Shown piece by piece: positions 1-7,429 of a stretch of DNA of 24,967 nucleotides. A program made the position numbers and the translations under genes. Origin of the DNA: an uncultured Clostridium sp. (GTDB lineage Bacteria; Bacillota; Clostridia; Lachnospirales; Lachnospiraceae); NCBI GenBank assembly GCA_900539185.1, contig UQBG01000026.1, positions 1-24,967 of the forward strand. Reading direction: 5' to 3'. The notes below the pieces were generated by a model. That model saw only the letters and a list, made by a program, of their open reading frames with translations, made no database searches and was not told the origin of the DNA. How positions within the stretch are numbered: position 1 is the stretch's first letter; the number at the start of each line of letters is the position of its first letter.

Positions 1-2
1 AG

Positions 3-143
3 ATGTTGGATGAGAATACCGTACAGTACATGATCGATGATATGCAGGATAAAATCGATGAGCAGGCTGTAACTATCGACGAACAGGCCTCCACTATCAA
101 TGAATTATTACAGAAACTGGAAGAGGAATTGCATTGCAAATAA
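3..143 (+). CDS. C-terminal tail of a coiled-coil protein, probably Rpn/PD-(D/E)XK nuclease transposase family (5' end outside window)
   Basis: An open frame runs from the window edge to a TAA at 141-143; the 46 readable residues are probably only the end of a larger protein. It is acidic and heptad-like, with repeated DEQ units (KIDEQ, TIDEQ) and a final INELLQKLEEEL helix. The phrase ENTVQYMIDDMQ followed by a repeated coiled coil is the style I recall from the C-terminal tails of Lachnospiraceae Rpn-like PD-(D/E)XK nuclease family transposases. The catalytic domain is not visible, so the family is an inference from the tail alone. An ATG at base 3 exists, but no ribosome site can be seen because the window starts there. 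The stop lies only 5 bases from the stop of the convergent permease gene. Confidence 0.5.
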   Translation: MLDENTVQYMIDDMQDKIDEQAVTIDEQASTINELLQKLEEELHCK

Positions 144-148
144 CTCCC

Positions 149-1411
149 TTATTTTCCCATTGCCTCTATTGGTTTTAATCTTGCCGCCCAACGAGCCGGG
201 AAGAATCCGGCAGCAATGCCCAACAGGATTGCAAATATGAATGCCGCTACAGCCAGCCACCATGGTATAATCGCCAGCGTAGTTCCCTGTGGCAGATTCA
301 TTAGCTTTACTGCCAGATGATTTACCAAAAGTTCTGTTATACCATACGAGATTAATACCCCTATCAGGCCTCCCATTCCACCCAGTATTCCGGACTCCAG
401 CAAGAACAAATACAGCAACTCCTCCGGATCTGATCCCAACACCTTTAAGATTCCGATATCCTGTACCCGGTCATACACCGCTGTTGTCATCGTATTTCCG
501 ATTCCGATTACTGCCACAACTAATGCAATCATACCAATGCCCGCCAGCACCATCTGTGCAATCTTTGTTGCCTTTTGCATATAGTCCACAAATTCCTTAT
601 TGCTTTCTGCCTGATAGCCCATATCCTGCAGGTTCTTTACCAGCTTGTCAACTGCATCAATATCCTCTGCCTCTACGATTGCCTCACTATAGATCCATTC
701 CTGATAACTGTCTCCATTAGAATCCACCGGCTGCCCGATCACCGATCCACCGGCTGCCTGACGTTTTAGATACAACTTCAATACATTGATATCACAATAG
801 ATACTATAGGAATCCTCTTTTGACATATCTGCTATATCCATCCGGGTTTCTATTTCCGCATCTCCATCACCCAACTTCAGTTCCAGCGTTTCCCCGGATA
901 AATCAATCGTTTTTCCCTCATAGACCTCACCATAACTGATTCCTGTTGTATTATTATACAGAAGTGCCACTGCCTGATTTCCCATGATCAGCTCCGGCTT
1001 TTGTCCGGTGCCGGCAGGATACACATCATGTAATGTGTTCATAGCCTGCAGATACTCCGTTGGCACGCCCCGAATCTGCCAATACCCCTGATACTGCTTA
1101 TACATAATCTCCGCATTGACGGTCAGAACCGGATAGACAGCCGCCACGCCCTCCAGATCCATAACCTCCTGCAATCTACGATCTGTCAACATCCTATCCT
1201 TCCGTTTTCCCTCAGTGATGCCGTAGATCGATATCTGTGTAGCCCCTCCCTCACTTTCTGTCATGTGCAGAAGCTCTTTTTTTACTCCCAGTCCGATGCC
1301 CATTAATGACACAATGGATATGACACCGATCACAACTCCCAGTATGGTAAGCCAGGTCCGTATCCCTCTTTGTCTCATATTTACATAACACATATGCCAT
1401 ATCCATCTCAT
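149..1411 (-). CDS. MacB/FtsX-type ABC transporter permease
   Basis: Encodes a 420-aa membrane subunit of an ABC exporter of the MacB/FtsX class. One N-terminal membrane segment (about residues 18-41, TWLTILGVVIGVISIVSLMG) is followed by an extracellular MacB_PCD-like domain (about 45-280). Three C-terminal membrane helices then form the FtsX core (about 285-310, 330-360, 385-410), ending in the usual ARLKPIEAMGK-type tail. Length and four-helix topology are normal for a MacB-like permease that pairs with a separate ATPase. It is the last gene of the exporter unit. Its start is 3 bases downstream of the stop of the exported protein gene, with a GGAGG inside that gene's end, so the two are probably translationally coupled. 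Its substrate cannot be told from sequence. Confidence 0.9.
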   Translation of the reverse strand: MRWIWHMCYVNMRQRGIRTWLTILGVVIGVISIVSLMGIGLGVKKELLHMTESEGGATQISIYGITEGKRKDRMLTDRRLQEVMDLEGVAAVYPVLTVNAEIMYKQYQGYWQIRGVPTEYLQAMNTLHDVYPAGTGQKPELIMGNQAVALLYNNTTGISYGEVYEGKTIDLSGETLELKLGDGDAEIETRMDIADMSKEDSYSIYCDINVLKLYLKRQAAGGSVIGQPVDSNGDSYQEWIYSEAIVEAEDIDAVDKLVKNLQDMGYQAESNKEFVDYMQKATKIAQMVLAGIGMIALVVAVIGIGNTMTTAVYDRVQDIGILKVLGSDPEELLYLFLLESGILGGMGGLIGVLISYGITELLVNHLAVKLMNLPQGTTLAIIPWWLAVAAFIFAILLGIAAGFFPARWAARLKPIEAMGK

Positions 1412-1414
1412 AAA

Positions 1415-2341
1415 CTAAAATTCCTCCAGCATCTTCTGCTTTCTTTTCCGTTTTCTTATTATACCGATCGTAATCCCTGCTATCAGCAGTACACCCACTG
1501 CCACCAGTATGATTCTGGTCCAGATTTTTCCGTAATTTGGTGCTTCCTTTACTTTCTCCAGATTCTCGTAGCTTGGCTGTGCCACCAACACCGATATTTC
1601 ATACGTTTCCTCCTGTTGGTTCCCCTTCTGATCTTCGTATGTAATCGTCAGTTTATTTTTGTTTCCCATTTCCGACACCGCAGTTGCCTTTGTTAATATA
1701 TCAATGTTGCCCTGCTTTCCGGCATCAATATTCCCGATGTAGCTGATTGCTTCTTCTATGTTATCTCCACTCAAATGAGCAGATACATGATACAGCGTCC
1801 CGTCTCCCAGATTATTAACAGATGCTCCAACCTCTACAGTATCCCCCAGTTGAATGTCGCTCTCCGGAATAAATACATCTGTAACCGATAGTCTCTGTTT
1901 TAATGAAACCGGAAGAAAGATCTCTTCTTCGACGGTATAACCGGTCCCGTCATTTCCCTCATACTCTGTCTTCAGCTTCAACTTGTACGACTTTTCCGCT
2001 AATCCATGTATGGCTTCCAGTTTAAATGTAAATGTTTCCTCCTGCTGCCCACCGATCTTTGCTGCATAAGCCGTTCCCGCACCATCTACCGGAAGGAATT
2101 CTCCCTGTTCGGTGGAAATCGTCAGTTTAACATTTTTCACAGCCGTTGTTGCTGTATTACGAAGTACCAGCGACAGTTCAAATTCTTCTCCTGCATAGAT
2201 TTCTCCCTCTGTCACAGAATATCCCCACATCATAACTCTGGGTGTTGCTGCCTGCACCGGATCCGGACAAACAAAGGTCAGCAGAAGCACCAGACAGGTG
2301 AACAGACATACACAGATTCCTCTTAATTTCGTTCGATTCAT
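1415..2341 (-). CDS. Exported CARDB/NEW3-like protein with C-terminal membrane anchor
   Basis: A 308-aa protein with a clear signal peptide (MNRTKLRG, a hydrophobic core at about 9-25, and a likely cleavage after VQA at 29-31). Two successive beta-rich segments follow, in the style of CARDB/NEW3 or COG1361 S-layer-like domains, with phrases such as LVLRNTATTAVKNVKL and VGASVNNLGDGTLYHV. A single membrane helix lies near residues 272-296, followed by a basic tail (RKRKRKQK). The expected topology is outside domain, one anchor, short cytosolic end. Such proteins are often encoded between the ATPase and permease of MacB-like exporters in Clostridia and may act as the MacA-like extracellular partner; that role is inferred. 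It sits between the ATPase and the MacB permease genes, 28 bases after the ATPase stop. Confidence 0.8.
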   Translation of the reverse strand: MNRTKLRGICVCLFTCLVLLLTFVCPDPVQAATPRVMMWGYSVTEGEIYAGEEFELSLVLRNTATTAVKNVKLTISTEQGEFLPVDGAGTAYAAKIGGQQEETFTFKLEAIHGLAEKSYKLKLKTEYEGNDGTGYTVEEEIFLPVSLKQRLSVTDVFIPESDIQLGDTVEVGASVNNLGDGTLYHVSAHLSGDNIEEAISYIGNIDAGKQGNIDILTKATAVSEMGNKNKLTITYEDQKGNQQEETYEISVLVAQPSYENLEKVKEAPNYGKIWTRIILVAVGVLLIAGITIGIIRKRKRKQKMLEEF

Positions 2342-2369
2342 AATATTCTTTCCTCACTTTCTCATCCAA

Positions 2370-3041
2370 TCATGCCGGTTCCTGAATCTCTCCGTCCACG
2401 ATCTTAATGATACGATCAGCCTCTCTTGCCAGGTCAATATTATGGGTAATCAGAACTAATGTCTGATTTAATTGTTTTACGGAGTTTTGCAGCAATGCAA
2501 TAACCTCATTTCCGTTCTTGGAGTCCAGCGCTCCTGTCGGTTCATCTGCCAGTATCAACGACGGCTGGTTTGCTAAAGCTCTGGCAATCGCGGTTCTCTG
2601 CTGCTGACCACCGGATAACTGATTCGGCAAATGCTTTCTACGATCCTGAAGTCCTAACATCTCCATGATTCGTTCTACATACTCCTTATCCGGCTTTCGA
2701 TGATCCAGCAGGATCGGCATCGTAATATTCTCCTCCACTGTCAATACCGGAATCAAATGATATGCCTGGAATACAAATCCAACCTTTCTTCTCCGAAAGA
2801 TTGCCATCTGTTCATCATTCAGCTTCGTAATATCCCTTCCGTCTACCACAACCTTTCCGCTGGTGGGACTGTCCACACCACCCATGATGTGAAGCAAGGT
2901 TGATTTTCCGGAACCGGACGCTCCTACGATTGACACAACCTCTCCCTGTTGAATCGTCAGACTAACATCATGCAGCCCCCACACTCTGCTGTCCCCTTCT
3001 CCGTATACCTTTGTCACATGTTCCATTGTTACAATATCCAT
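2370..3041 (-). CDS. ABC transporter ATP-binding protein (MacB/LolD-like)
   Basis: A 223-aa cytosolic ATPase that powers the neighbouring FtsX-type permeases. Visible motifs are Walker A GASGSGKST (40-48), Q-loop FVFQAYHL (89-96), ABC signature LSGGQQQR (142-149), Walker B LILADEPTG (162-170), D-loop ALDS and the switch histidine LVLITH (H200). Length and the ADEPTGALD phrase are typical of the MacB/LolD/FtsE branch that drives mechanotransmission exporters. The start ATG has a good ribosome site (AGGAGG about 8 bases upstream). The gene lies 43 bases after the 825-aa permease and before the exported protein. It is the only ATPase in the cluster, so it may serve both permeases. Confidence 0.96.
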   Translation of the reverse strand: MDIVTMEHVTKVYGEGDSRVWGLHDVSLTIQQGEVVSIVGASGSGKSTLLHIMGGVDSPTSGKVVVDGRDITKLNDEQMAIFRRRKVGFVFQAYHLIPVLTVEENITMPILLDHRKPDKEYVERIMEMLGLQDRRKHLPNQLSGGQQQRTAIARALANQPSLILADEPTGALDSKNGNEVIALLQNSVKQLNQTLVLITHNIDLAREADRIIKIVDGEIQEPA

Positions 3042-3084
3042 ATGCGATTCCTCCTATTATTCCGCTATTTTCGTTCATATTCGA

Positions 3085-5562
3085 TCAATCCCCGCCACTG
3101 GTCAGATCCGAAATCATCTCTCCGGTCAGCCTGCGCATTGGTACATAGATGGAGCCTACCAGTAGTAGGAACGACCCGATCACACAAACCGCCACTGCCA
3201 CATATGGGAAATGATATGGCATATCCCAGACCTGTCCTATATAGTAGTTCAACCAGATGCTGATGCCGACACCCAAGAACACGCCGCAAAGATCTGCTAT
3301 GAGTGTCGTTATAATACCTTCCATTAACGTCATTTTCATAATTCGTTTCTTTGATGCGCCGATCACCTGTAGCTGTGCAAACTCCTTTCGCCGCAGATGC
3401 AGGTTACTGGCAGTTGCATTTATGAAGTTCAATGCAGACATAAGGATAATAAATATCAGAATCAATACTGCAATTAACAATGGTGTCTGCATGCTCCTTA
3501 TCTCTTCCACTGTCCATAGGTATTCTGAAACGGTTACCTGTGGACTATCCCCCCCATTGACAACTGCATCCCACATTTCGCTCCAGATCTCATTTAATCT
3601 CGTAGCCTCTCTGTCACTTTCCAAATGGTACTGTATTCCGGTGGACATACTCTCATCCGTTCCGGTTATCGAATAATACTGCTCCATAGGCAGGATCAGC
3701 TTACAATCTCCTATATAATACGATTCTTCATCGATACTTGCCGCCGCATTCGGATCCTCCGATAAGATTGCTTCGATCGTATAGGTTCTATAATCGCCCT
3801 CATCCATTAACGTCTTCCAGCAGGCATAGGCAGCATCCCGCCGATTACATTCCGCCTGACTTTCTGCCAGCCACAGCTCATTATCCAGCTTATTGGCGTC
3901 CTCTGTGTCTGTATATTGCTCCCGAAGTCTTGCCTGTTCTTCATCTCTTTGTGTATCGATCTCCTGCAGTTTTGGTTCCATCATTTCCCGAAACCGTCGC
4001 ATATTGACCAGAGAAATCGTATCTCCCACGCGGTAATCTGTAGTTGTAATCGTCTGATAGGTACTTCCATTCTCAGTGTCGATCCAATATGTTTTTGTAG
4101 GATTCACCAGAATGATTCCATCCTCACTGATATCCAGCGAACCTGCAATTAACGTCGACTGGCATCGTTTGATTCCTGCCGCATCATATCCATAGCAGGT
4201 CAATGGCATCAACTCATTTACACTCTGACTGCGGGCCTCCTCATCAACCTTCTGATCTTCCTGCATCATGACATAATTCTCCAACCATGTTTGTTTCCAT
4301 GAAAATTGTCCCCAATATTTCTGATTATAATGACTGTAATACGCCTCCGCATCTACCAGCCAGGCTTCTGCCGCATACACTCTCCGGCTCTCTGTTACGG
4401 TCGGAAACTCCGCTACCTCTTCCAGCAGCTTTACGGAAGGAAGACTTGCCTGTACACCCTCTATTGTCTCCGTTCCATTCAGCGTATTGTTTACATATAG
4501 CTGATAGTATCCGTAGCCCTTTTTCGTCTCCGTAGCGGCCTGTACAACTGTATTCCACAAACCCGCACAGGTAATGACCATTGCCATCCCTATCGTCATA
4601 GCTCCAATGGTTCGATAGAACCGTTTCGGATTCCGCATCAGACTCTTATACGCATAGTCTCCGTCAACACCAAAGATTCTGCCCAACAGCCGGCTCTTAT
4701 GAAGCCGGATCTTCTCCTTCCGAATCCGATATTCTCCCCGTATCGCACTGACCGGTGACATCCGGGTGATCAGTTTACTGTTTTCTCCCATGGTAAAGTA
4801 CAGATCCCCCATAAAAAGAATCAGGATAATTGGCAGAATCAGCGGCTGAAATCCTATCGGCCACTCTAAAATACTCGTTACCACTGCACTGACCCCCATA
4901 CCCAAAAGCATACCGATTCCAATTCCAATCAGCTCCAGAATCGCTCCCTGCAGATAAATCATACCTTTCAATTGGCGATTGGTTGCTCCGATGCACCGTA
5001 GATTTCCATAGTCTCTGATATTCTCCAGCGCATTTAGCTGAATTGCATTTCGCACAATTCCGACTCCAAAGATTGCCATAATATATGCAACTAACAGAAT
5101 GAACAGGATTACAACCACCATCAGGTCATCTTCGCCTCCCTGAAAATAGGTGGATGCTACTGAGGAATTTAACTCTCCTTCCACACCATACTCCGAACAC
5201 AGTGCCTGAAATACCCGCTCCATCGAGTATGGATGAACTACATTTACATACAGACAGTTCGGATACAAAACCTCTTCCTCAATCCCATGGATATCCCGGT
5301 AATAGTACGGTCCCAGGTACGCACTTTGCACTCTGGAATCCGCTAACAGCTGCTTCGCCGACTCCTCTGTCTGCGTAAAAAACACCATCTCATAATCACC
5401 GTCTGCCCGATAGGTTTCCCGCATATGCAACAGTCCGCAGTAGGACAAGTTTAAGAACAAAAACAACAGCGTTGTTGTTATCACAACACCCAGTATGGTT
5501 ATGTTGCTTCTCCGCCTGTTCATTTTCAGATATCGAATCGCCAGCTTACTGTAATTATCCAT
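3085..5562 (-). CDS. Large FtsX-type ABC transporter permease with two FtsX modules
   Basis: A permease of 825 aa with about eight membrane helices. TM1 is at about 20-42. A short outside region follows, then TM2-TM4 (about 140-260) as a first FtsX module. TM5 (about 310-335) leads into a large outside domain (about 335-690), and TM6-TM8 close the second FtsX module. This double-module shape suits antimicrobial-peptide or lipid exporters and related clostridial transporters; the substrate is unknown. I start at the ATG at 5560-5562 (MDNYSKLAIRY) because GGGAGAG lies five bases upstream (5568-5574). The longer frame beginning at 5598 has no ribosome site and would start inside a terminator hairpin. 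The large outer domain is acidic and Glu/Gln rich. It is the first gene after the kinase/exporter junction. Confidence 0.88.
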   Translation of the reverse strand: MDNYSKLAIRYLKMNRRRSNITILGVVITTTLLFLFLNLSYCGLLHMRETYRADGDYEMVFFTQTEESAKQLLADSRVQSAYLGPYYYRDIHGIEEEVLYPNCLYVNVVHPYSMERVFQALCSEYGVEGELNSSVASTYFQGGEDDLMVVVILFILLVAYIMAIFGVGIVRNAIQLNALENIRDYGNLRCIGATNRQLKGMIYLQGAILELIGIGIGMLLGMGVSAVVTSILEWPIGFQPLILPIILILFMGDLYFTMGENSKLITRMSPVSAIRGEYRIRKEKIRLHKSRLLGRIFGVDGDYAYKSLMRNPKRFYRTIGAMTIGMAMVITCAGLWNTVVQAATETKKGYGYYQLYVNNTLNGTETIEGVQASLPSVKLLEEVAEFPTVTESRRVYAAEAWLVDAEAYYSHYNQKYWGQFSWKQTWLENYVMMQEDQKVDEEARSQSVNELMPLTCYGYDAAGIKRCQSTLIAGSLDISEDGIILVNPTKTYWIDTENGSTYQTITTTDYRVGDTISLVNMRRFREMMEPKLQEIDTQRDEEQARLREQYTDTEDANKLDNELWLAESQAECNRRDAAYACWKTLMDEGDYRTYTIEAILSEDPNAAASIDEESYYIGDCKLILPMEQYYSITGTDESMSTGIQYHLESDREATRLNEIWSEMWDAVVNGGDSPQVTVSEYLWTVEEIRSMQTPLLIAVLILIFIILMSALNFINATASNLHLRRKEFAQLQVIGASKKRIMKMTLMEGIITTLIADLCGVFLGVGISIWLNYYIGQVWDMPYHFPYVAVAVCVIGSFLLLVGSIYVPMRRLTGEMISDLTSGGD

Positions 5563-5579
5563 ATCATCTCTCCCAACAT

Positions 5580-5610
5580 AAAAAAGGTATAGTCTCATTC
5601 AACTATACCT
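5580..5610 (-). terminator. Hairpin terminator between the two-component genes and the exporter genes
   Basis: AGGTATAGT (5585-5593) pairs with ACTATACCT (5602-5610) across an 8-base loop. On the minus strand the stem is followed by a run of six T residues. It lies between the kinase stop (5675) and the permease start (5562). It could end transcripts from the regulator genes or act as an attenuator. The stem is AT-rich, so strength is uncertain. Confidence 0.6.
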
Positions 5611-5649
5611 ATCATAACAGTCCTATCTTGCATTTCCGTGACAAACCAT

Positions 5650-5665
5650 CTTACGATTTTGTAAG
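5650..5665 (-). promoter_or_regulatory. Operator-like inverted repeat upstream of the exporter genes
   Basis: CTTAC-6-GTAAG forms a perfect 5-bp inverted repeat, read on the minus strand as TTACA-AAAT-CGTAA. This is one base from the TNACA-N4-TGTAA pattern described for BceR-type OmpR regulators. It sits directly upstream of the permease gene and just after the kinase gene, where the cognate response regulator would be expected to bind. A TATGAT (5611-5616) 33 bases downstream could be the -10 element, though no good -35 is seen. Regulation by the neighbouring regulator is inference. Confidence 0.4.
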
Positions 5666-5674
5666 ATTCCGAAA

Positions 5675-6706
5675 TCACCTCAAAAATGTAATAATAAACC
5701 AGGTATACTCCCCCGGTTCACTCTTTACCCGGATGGTTCCTTCCATCCCTTCCACGATCGACTTCGTCAGAGACAGACCGATTCCCACACTGTTCGGATT
5801 CACCTCCTGATGCACGCGATAAAAACGATCAAAGATATGCGGAAGCTCTTCCTCTGCGATTCCGACCCCTTCATCCTTCACATAGATACGTGTATATACA
5901 TTCGTCTGCTCTGCTTCGATCCGAATGGAGTCTCCCTCTTCTGAGTAATCAGAAGCATTCTTTAGCAGATTAATGATTGCCTCTACCAGCCAGTCCCGGT
6001 CACATAGCAGTTGAATATCTTCCATGCAGTCAATCGTCAGCGTCTGATGACGGCTCGTAATCAGATACCGGACACTCTCTCCGGCCTCAGATAAAAGTGA
6101 AAGCAGTCGTGCCTCCTGTCTCTCAAACTGTATCGCCCCCGCCTCAATCCGTGCCAACTTCAGCATAGACAGCACCATCCACTCCATCCGACTTAACTGA
6201 TTTTGCGATTCCCTTAAGATCTGCTTTTTCCGTTCCGGATCTTCGACCTTATCCTCCAAAAGGAGATCAACAAACACCGTCAAAGATGCCAGCGGTGTCT
6301 TTAGCTGGTGTGAAATATCCGATATAATATCCCGTAGAAACAGTTTTTCCTCCATCTCCCGGTTTTTGCTTTCTCTTAACGCATATACCATCTTATAAAA
6401 GTTGCTATATAGAATACCAACGGTTCCCTCTCGATACTCTTCTGTGGGCGGATCAATTCCTTTCTCCATCATATCTGCCATAATCTGTGACACACGCTCG
6501 ACATCGGTATACGCACTATTCAGCATGTGATAGGTAATATGATACAATATCACTGCAAACAGGAACACAATTCCCAGAACTCCGAAGATCTTCCAGTTCC
6601 ATGCTCCCCACACGATCCTGCACCAGATTGCCAGCACCAGCATCAGACTCCCGGTTGTTATACCATAACGGATACGAAATCGATTTCTTTCATAATTACT
6701 CTGCAT
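5675..6706 (-). CDS. Two-component sensor histidine kinase
   Basis: A 343-aa membrane kinase. Two membrane helices (about 15-35 and 39-62) flank almost no outside loop, which is the intramembrane-sensing layout. A linker is followed by a HisKA domain with H133 in SDISHQLKTPLA and an HATPase_c domain: N box NLLKNASDY (N250), G1 DEGVGIAEEELPHIFDRFYR and G2 GIGLSLTKSIV. The start at 6704-6706 (MQSNYERN) is chosen because AAAGAGAG lies just upstream, while the longer frame to 6766 has no such site. It overlaps the regulator gene by 11 bases, so the pair is translationally coupled. The lack of a sensor domain fits kinases that sense through a partner ABC permease, and the large permease next door is the candidate partner. 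Confidence 0.92.
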   Translation of the reverse strand: MQSNYERNRFRIRYGITTGSLMLVLAIWCRIVWGAWNWKIFGVLGIVFLFAVILYHITYHMLNSAYTDVERVSQIMADMMEKGIDPPTEEYREGTVGILYSNFYKMVYALRESKNREMEEKLFLRDIISDISHQLKTPLASLTVFVDLLLEDKVEDPERKKQILRESQNQLSRMEWMVLSMLKLARIEAGAIQFERQEARLLSLLSEAGESVRYLITSRHQTLTIDCMEDIQLLCDRDWLVEAIINLLKNASDYSEEGDSIRIEAEQTNVYTRIYVKDEGVGIAEEELPHIFDRFYRVHQEVNPNSVGIGLSLTKSIVEGMEGTIRVKSEPGEYTWFIITFLR

Positions 6707-7412
6707 AATCACTCTCTTTCCGGAACCGGTACCCAATTCCCCGAACGGTATCGATTCGATCCGCATCCACTCCCAGCTTATCTCTTAACCGCTTCATATA
6801 TACAGACAATGTATTATCATCTACGAAGGACTCACCGGTATCATACAGCCGTTCCAGCAACTGATTTCGTGTCAATACCTGTCCTTCATTTCGTATCAGT
6901 TCCCGTAACAACCGCAGTTCACTCGGTGTCAGATCTACGGGCTGTTCCCCATCCATCAGGCGCAGCTTTTGTAAATAAAACCGATGTTTACCAAAGGTAT
7001 AGATCTCCGCCCCACTTCCGGTCACAGTCGGATCCATGTTTCCCTGCACTCTTGCACGTCTCAGATTCGCAGCGATTCTGGACAACAGCTCTTTTACACG
7101 ATAAGGCTTTGTTATATAATCATCTGCTCCCAGCTCCAGTCCCTGTACGATATTGACTTCTTCCCCGACAGCCGTTAGAAATAAAATCGGAATCCGTACA
7201 TCCTTCCCCCGTACTTCCCGACAGAACTGATATCCGGTTCCGTCCGGCAGCATCACGTCCAGAAGTATCAGATCCGGCTTCTCATTGAGCATCGTTCTGG
7301 CCATCTGAAGACTACCGGCATGAAGTACCTGATACCCTTCTGCCTGCAGTGCATACTCGGTTCCCATAGCCAGTGCATAATCATCCTCAACCAGCAAGAT
7401 CTTATCTGCCAT
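6696..7412 (-). CDS. OmpR/PhoB-family response regulator
   Basis: A 238-aa DNA-binding regulator. The receiver domain (about 4-117) has the acidic pocket E9/D10/D11, the phosphoacceptor D52 in LILLDVMLPDGTGY, T80 and K102 in DDYITKPYRVKELL. A winged-helix Trans_reg_C domain (about 140-235) contains DLTPSELRLLRELIRNEGQV and ends with TVRGIGYRF. It is partnered with the downstream kinase (11-base overlap). Upstream, the chemoreceptor gene ends only 17 bases before its start, with GAGGAGAT as ribosome site, so it is probably cotranscribed with the chemoreceptor. It probably controls the exporter genes through the inverted repeat at 5650-5665. Confidence 0.95.
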   Translation of the reverse strand: MADKILLVEDDYALAMGTEYALQAEGYQVLHAGSLQMARTMLNEKPDLILLDVMLPDGTGYQFCREVRGKDVRIPILFLTAVGEEVNIVQGLELGADDYITKPYRVKELLSRIAANLRRARVQGNMDPTVTGSGAEIYTFGKHRFYLQKLRLMDGEQPVDLTPSELRLLRELIRNEGQVLTRNQLLERLYDTGESFVDDNTLSVYMKRLRDKLGVDADRIDTVRGIGYRFRKESDYAE

Positions 7413-7429
7413 ATCTCCTCCGACTTTAT

